From: an uncultured beta proteobacterium | GTDB lineage: Bacteria > Pseudomonadota > Gammaproteobacteria > Burkholderiales > Burkholderiaceae | Length of the DNA: 5,756 bases | NCBI GenBank assembly: GCA_903835865.1 | Contig: CAILON010000264.1 | Span: forward strand, 1 to 5,756 | Reading direction: 5' to 3' | Shown here: piece after piece, positions 5,203-5,756 of the stretch | Numbering within the stretch: the stretch's first letter is position 1 | Layout of the letters: every line of letters begins with the position of its first letter | The notes under the pieces: generated by a model | Databases searched by the model: none | Told to the model about the DNA's origin: nothing | What the model saw: the letters and a program-made list of their open reading frames with translations, nothing else | Made by a program: the position numbers and the translations under genes

Positions 5203-5756
5203 GTGCTGTCAGCATCTAATATCACTATGCAGTTTGGGGCAAAACCCCTGTTCGAAAATATTTCTGTGAAGTTTGGCGGTGGTAATCGCTATGGCCTCAT
5301 TGGAGCTAATGGATGCGGAAAAACTACCTTCATGAAAATTTTAGGCGGAGAGCTTGAGCCTACTAGTGGAAATGTGAGCTTGGATCCCGGCATTCGTTTG
5401 GGTAAGTTGCGTCAAGATCAATTCGCTTACGAAGATGTACGCGTACTTGATGTGGTGATGATGGGTCACGAAGAAATGTGGAAAGCTGCTGCAGAGCGTG
5501 ATGCGATATACGCTAATGCAGATGCTACGGATGAAGATTACATGAAAGCCGCTGAGTTGGAAGGTAAGTACGCTGAGTACGGCGGCTATACCGCAGAAGC
5601 CAAAGCAGGCGAGTTGTTATTAGGTATCGGGATTCCAATCGAACAACATAATGGTCCAATGAGTAATGTAGCGCCAGGTTGGAAGTTGCGCGTATTGCTA
5701 GCACAAGCATTGTTCTCTGATCCAGACGTACTACTTCTTGATGAGCCAACGAATAA
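5203..5756 (+). CDS. ybiT: ABC-F family ATPase YbiT, N-terminal part (3' end outside window)
   Basis: The first 184 residues of an ABC-F protein, which normally has about 530 residues and two fused ATPase domains without membrane segments. ABC-F factors bind the ribosome near the E site and influence peptide-bond formation. GTG at 5203 is chosen because it gives [20 protein letters not shown], aligning with the YbiT N-terminus; the ATG at 5227 would remove the first conserved strand. Visible motifs are Walker A GANGCGKT (34-41, Cys38 where E. coli has Ser), the [10 protein letters not shown] region with Q-loop glutamines (69-78), the unusual YbiT signature [18 protein letters not shown] (153-170) in place of LSGGQ, and Walker [10 protein letters not shown] (176-184), where the window ends. 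The match to the E. coli YbiT sequence as I remember it is close along the whole segment. Confidence 0.95.
   Translation, partial: MLSASNITMQFGAKPLFENISVKFGGGNRYGLIGANGCGKTTFMKILGGELEPTSGNVSLDPGIRLGKLRQDQFAYEDVRVLDVVMMGHEEMWKAAAERDAIYANADATDEDYMKAAELEGKYAEYGGYTAEAKAGELLLGIGIPIEQHNGPMSNVAPGWKLRVLLAQALFSDPDVLLLDEPTN

Noticed and set aside
5525..5749. Minus-strand 74-codon ORF at the right edge
   Set aside because: It is antisense to the strongly conserved YbiT coding sequence.

Overview
The window looks like a stretch of chromosome from a betaproteobacterium of the Burkholderiales. Its moderate GC content and gene set would fit a Polynucleobacter-like freshwater bacterium, but that is an impression from gene content and protein similarity, not a database result. 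Coding density is very high. There are eight recognisable genes plus a ninth cut by the right edge (the first is also cut, by the left edge). No gap exceeds 100 bases, and I see no RNA gene, mobile element or CRISPR array.

Left block (1-3120, all + strand, gaps of 4-48 bases). Three YeeE/YedE-type sulfur-transport membrane proteins come first: the C-terminal end of a long one and a split half-size pair. A small DUF442/TIGR01244 sulfurtransferase- or phosphatase-like protein follows, then a hotdog-fold acyl-CoA thioesterase, then the full-length tRNA 2-selenouridine synthase MnmH/SelU with its rhodanese and P-loop domains. The probable theme is uptake and handling of thiosulfate, sulfane sulfur or selenium, ending in a tRNA-modifying enzyme that consumes selenophosphate. 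The thioesterase does not obviously fit this theme.

Middle (3117-4295, - strand). A glutaryl-CoA dehydrogenase (gcdH) converges on mnmH, and the two genes share four bases at their stop codons. It is the only gene on the minus strand.

Right block (4394-5756, + strand). A queuosine-precursor transporter of the YhhQ family diverges from gcdH across a 98-base gap that holds a long imperfect palindrome. Next comes a 98-base gap with two tandem hairpins, then the N-terminal 184 residues of the ABC-F ATPase YbiT, which starts at GTG and runs off the window.

Three of the genes (mnmH, yhhQ, ybiT) bear on decoding or translation: wobble-U selenation, the supply of queuine precursors for wobble G34, and a ribosome-associated ABC-F factor. 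The genes themselves belong to known families. The points most worth checking are non-coding: the palindrome between gcdH and yhhQ, a perfect 23-base palindrome inside mnmH, and the hairpin leader of ybiT.
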